The notes beneath the pieces were generated by a model. It saw only the letters and a list, made by a program, of their open reading frames with translations. It was not told the DNA's origin and did not search any database. Shown in pieces: positions 6,469 to 8,578 of a DNA stretch of 8,578 nt. Within the stretch, counting starts at the first letter, position 1, and the number at the start of each line of letters is the position of its first letter. Source of the stretch: an uncultured Selenomonadales bacterium. GTDB lineage: Bacteria; Bacillota; Negativicutes; Selenomonadales; Selenomonadaceae. Location: positions 1-8,578 of the forward strand of contig CAMVIO010000072.1 in the NCBI GenBank assembly GCA_947167555.1. The letters are read 5' to 3'. The translations under genes were made by a program, and so were the position numbers.

Positions 6469-8232
6469 ATGAACGAAGAAACGATCGTCGAGGCGAAGGA
6501 ACTCGTCAAACAATTTACGCCCAAGGGCGCGCCTCCCGTCACGGCGCTGAGCGGCATCGGGATTTCCCTGCAGACGGGCTGCCTGACCGCCGTGATCGGA
6601 CCGGACGGCGCGGGAAAGACGACGCTGATGCGGTTGATCGCGGGCCTTCTCACGCCCACCTCCGGCTCTCTCCGCGTTTTGGGCATGGAAGTGCAGGGAC
6701 ACGAGCAGGACATCCAAAACCGGCTCAGCTATATGCCGCAGAAATTCGGTCTCTATGAGGACCTGACCATCGCGGAGAACATGACGCTCTACGCGAATCT
6801 CCACGGCGTGCCGGAGGAGACGCGGAAGACACGATTCCCCCATCTCTTGGAAATGACGGGACTGACGAAATTCACGGGACGGCTGGCGGGCAAGCTGTCC
6901 GGCGGCATGAAGCAGAAGCTGGGGCTGGCCTGCACCCTCGTGCGCTCTCCCGATCTGCTGCTGCTGGACGAGCCGACGGTGGGCGTCGACCCGCTGTCCC
7001 GCCGCGAGCTTTGGGACATCCTGCAAAAGCTGTCCCGGGAGGAGCGGCTTTCCATCTTCGTCAGCACCGCTTACATGGACGAGGCGGAGCTTTGCCGCCG
7101 CGTCTATGTGATGAATCACGGCCGCATCTTGGCCGTCGGTTCCCCCGAAGAACTGCGCGGGCTGGCCAAGGGGCGCTGCTATCGCATGACGCCGCCCGAG
7201 GGGCTGCCGATGCGCGTTTTGCAGGGCGTCCTGCTGGACGATAAAGAAGCCGTCGTGGACGCGGTGCCGGATCGCGGCTCTGTCCATTTCATCCGGCGGG
7301 AAAACGTCACGGAGGATAAAATCCGCGGCCTCGCGCCGTTCCCCTTCGCGCCCTCCGAGGAACAGCTGGAGGACGGCTTCATGTGCCTGCTGCGCGAAGA
7401 CGAGGAAAAGAACGCCGAAGGCAAGGCGGAGGACCTCGACTTGGCGCCCCTCGACCTCTGCGGAAACCACACCCTCGGCAGCGATATCGACATCGAAGTC
7501 AGGGAACTGGTGCGAAAATTCGGCGACTTCACCGCTGTGGACAAGACCTCGTTTCAGGTGCGGCGCGGGGAAGTCTTCGGCCTTTTGGGGCCGAACGGCG
7601 CGGGCAAGACCACGACCTTCCGGATGCTCTGCGGCCTTTTGCCGCTAACCAGCGGCTATCTCAGCGTCGCCGGGGTGAATCTGCGGGACGCCCGCACGGA
7701 AGCCCGCGCCAACATCGGCTATGTGGCCCAGAAATTTTCCCTGTACGGGAACCTGACCGTGGAGCAGAACCTGTCCTTTTTCGGCGGCGCCTACGGTCTT
7801 TCCCGGAAAGATATCGCGCGGCGGCTGGAAGAGACGCTGCAGGAATTTCATTTGGAAGAATATCGCGATTCGTCGGCGGAGTCCTTGCCCGGCGGCTACA
7901 AGCAGCGGCTTTCCATGGCGGCGGCTCTCCTGCACAAGCCGAAGATCCTGTTCCTCGACGAGCCCACCAGCGGCATCGACCCGTTGGCGCGGCGGGATTT
8001 TTGGCGGCAGATCACGGACCTTTCCGTGAAAGGCACCACCATCATCGTGACGACGCATTTCATGGAGGAAGCCGAGTATTGCGACCGCATCATGATCCAA
8101 GACCAAGGAAAGCTTCTTGCCATCGGCACGCCCGCCGACCTTCGGGCGCAGTATGGCGATGAATCCTCGACCATGAACGAGGTCTTCATCCGCATCGTGG
8201 AAACGGCGCGAGGGAAAGGAGGCGCGGCCTGA
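6469..8232 (+). CDS. ybhF: YbhF-like ABC exporter ATPase with two fused ATP-binding domains
   Basis: A 587-aa cytoplasmic ATPase with two nucleotide-binding domains on one chain, as in E. coli YbhF. Domain 1 (about 5-225) has Walker A GPDGAGKTT (44-52), Q-loop Gln91 in YMPQKFGLYEDLT, signature LSGGM (143-147) and Walker B D167/E168, but Ala201 (STAYMDEAE) where the H-loop His is expected. Domain 2 (about 345-575) has GPNGAGKTT (374-382), Walker B D497/E498 and an intact His530 (TTHFMEEAE), but its signature is LPGGY (473-477). An acidic linker (about 235-345) joins them. E. coli YbhF, as I recall it, has similar departures, so they look like family traits and not decay. The start is ATG 6469, 1 bp after the ybhG-like stop; upstream extension in this frame only overlaps that gene. 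It should energise the permease encoded next. Confidence 0.94.
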   Translation: MNEETIVEAKELVKQFTPKGAPPVTALSGIGISLQTGCLTAVIGPDGAGKTTLMRLIAGLLTPTSGSLRVLGMEVQGHEQDIQNRLSYMPQKFGLYEDLTIAENMTLYANLHGVPEETRKTRFPHLLEMTGLTKFTGRLAGKLSGGMKQKLGLACTLVRSPDLLLLDEPTVGVDPLSRRELWDILQKLSREERLSIFVSTAYMDEAELCRRVYVMNHGRILAVGSPEELRGLAKGRCYRMTPPEGLPMRVLQGVLLDDKEAVVDAVPDRGSVHFIRRENVTEDKIRGLAPFPFAPSEEQLEDGFMCLLREDEEKNAEGKAEDLDLAPLDLCGNHTLGSDIDIEVRELVRKFGDFTAVDKTSFQVRRGEVFGLLGPNGAGKTTTFRMLCGLLPLTSGYLSVAGVNLRDARTEARANIGYVAQKFSLYGNLTVEQNLSFFGGAYGLSRKDIARRLEETLQEFHLEEYRDSSAESLPGGYKQRLSMAAALLHKPKILFLDEPTSGIDPLARRDFWRQITDLSVKGTTIIVTTHFMEEAEYCDRIMIQDQGKLLAIGTPADLRAQYGDESSTMNEVFIRIVETARGKGGAA

Positions 8233-8578
8233 TGAACGAAACCGGATTTTTCCGGCGCCTCGTGGCGCTCTGCCGCAAGGAATTCGTGCAGCTCTGGCGG
8301 GACAGCAGCAGCCTCCTGATCGGGACGGTGCTGCCGATTCTCCTGATTATCATCATCGGCTCCGGCGTCAACCTCGACGTGAAGAACGCGCCGGTCGCCG
8401 TGGTATTGGAGGACGCATCCCCCACGGCGCAGGACGCTGTGAGCTTCCTGTCCGGCTCCGCCTATTTCTCGCCCCGGTACGTGACTTCCCGGACGGAAGC
8501 CGTGCGGCTGATGGACGACCGGGAGGTCAACGCGATCCTCGTGGTGCCCGCCGATTTCTCGTCGAAGTTGGGACAGCG
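8232..8578 (+). CDS. ybhS: YbhS-like ABC-2 type permease, N-terminal part (cut by window end)
   Basis: The first 115 codons of an inner-membrane ABC-2 permease; the gene runs past the window edge. It begins with a basic amphipathic stretch, RKEFVQLWRDSSS (15-27), then one membrane helix at about 28-46 (LLIGTVLPILLIIIIGSGVN). It continues with NLDVKNAPVAVVLED (47-61) at the start of the extracytoplasmic domain, as in YbhS/YhhJ-type permeases. The visible soluble part continues through VNAILVVPADF, also typical. Its ATG overlaps the stop codon of the ATPase gene by one base (TGATG), and AAAGGAGG (8215-8222) lies 9 nt upstream inside that gene, so translation is probably coupled. A ybhR-like second permease gene would be expected next but is outside the window. 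Confidence 0.9.
   Translation, partial: MNETGFFRRLVALCRKEFVQLWRDSSSLLIGTVLPILLIIIIGSGVNLDVKNAPVAVVLEDASPTAQDAVSFLSGSAYFSPRYVTSRTEAVRLMDDREVNAILVVPADFSSKLGQ

Noticed and set aside
5379..6713. 444-codon open frame on the minus strand opposite the ybhG-like gene
   Set aside because: It overlaps the clear YbhG-like and YbhF-like genes in antisense, is very rich in Arg and Leu, and shows no family features.

Overview
The window looks like chromosome from a diderm Firmicute, most likely a Negativicute such as a Selenomonas relative. This is inferred, not proven. Ribosome binding sites are strong and AGGAGG-like, promoters are sigma-A type, and the methionine importer uses a lipoprotein binding subunit. 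Yet there is also a TolC-type outer-membrane channel with a signal peptide and a YbhG/YbhF/YbhS-type envelope-spanning exporter, so the cell should have an outer membrane. Coding regions are GC-rich and the spacers between them are AT-rich, with easily read promoters and terminators.

Layout. (1) 118-1722 (+): a TolC-family outer-membrane efflux protein with its own promoter and terminator. (2) 1868-2437 (+): a small soluble protein that resembles HD-domain hydrolases but has lost the metal-binding HD residues; it also has its own promoter. (3) A strong bidirectional terminator (2441-2479) separates it from a converging methionine uptake operon on the minus strand: metN (ATPase), metI (permease), metQ (lipoprotein), spanning 5106 down to 2488. 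A terminator sits between metI and metQ, and a good metQ promoter has its -35 box inside that terminator's stem. (4) 5107-5468 is a divergent control region. It holds the metN promoter, a plus-strand promoter, a transcript of about 140 nt ending in a long hairpin terminator, and a second promoter whose -35 box again lies in the hairpin. (5) 5469 to the window end (+): a tightly packed exporter operon of ybhG-like membrane fusion protein, ybhF-like tandem ATPase and the start of a ybhS-like ABC-2 permease. The first two genes are 1 bp apart and the next pair overlaps by 1 bp.

How they work together. MetNIQ should import methionine, with the C-terminal NIL domain of MetN sensing internal methionine. 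The YbhGFS-type proteins should form an inner-membrane ABC exporter plus periplasmic adaptor, which needs a TolC-type channel to reach the outside. The TolC homologue 3.7 kb upstream is a reasonable but unproven partner.

I see no clearly new multi-gene system. The most interesting points are the regulatory region upstream of the exporter, the two terminators that overlap promoters, the degenerate HD protein, and an apparently asymmetric pair of ATP sites in the tandem ATPase.
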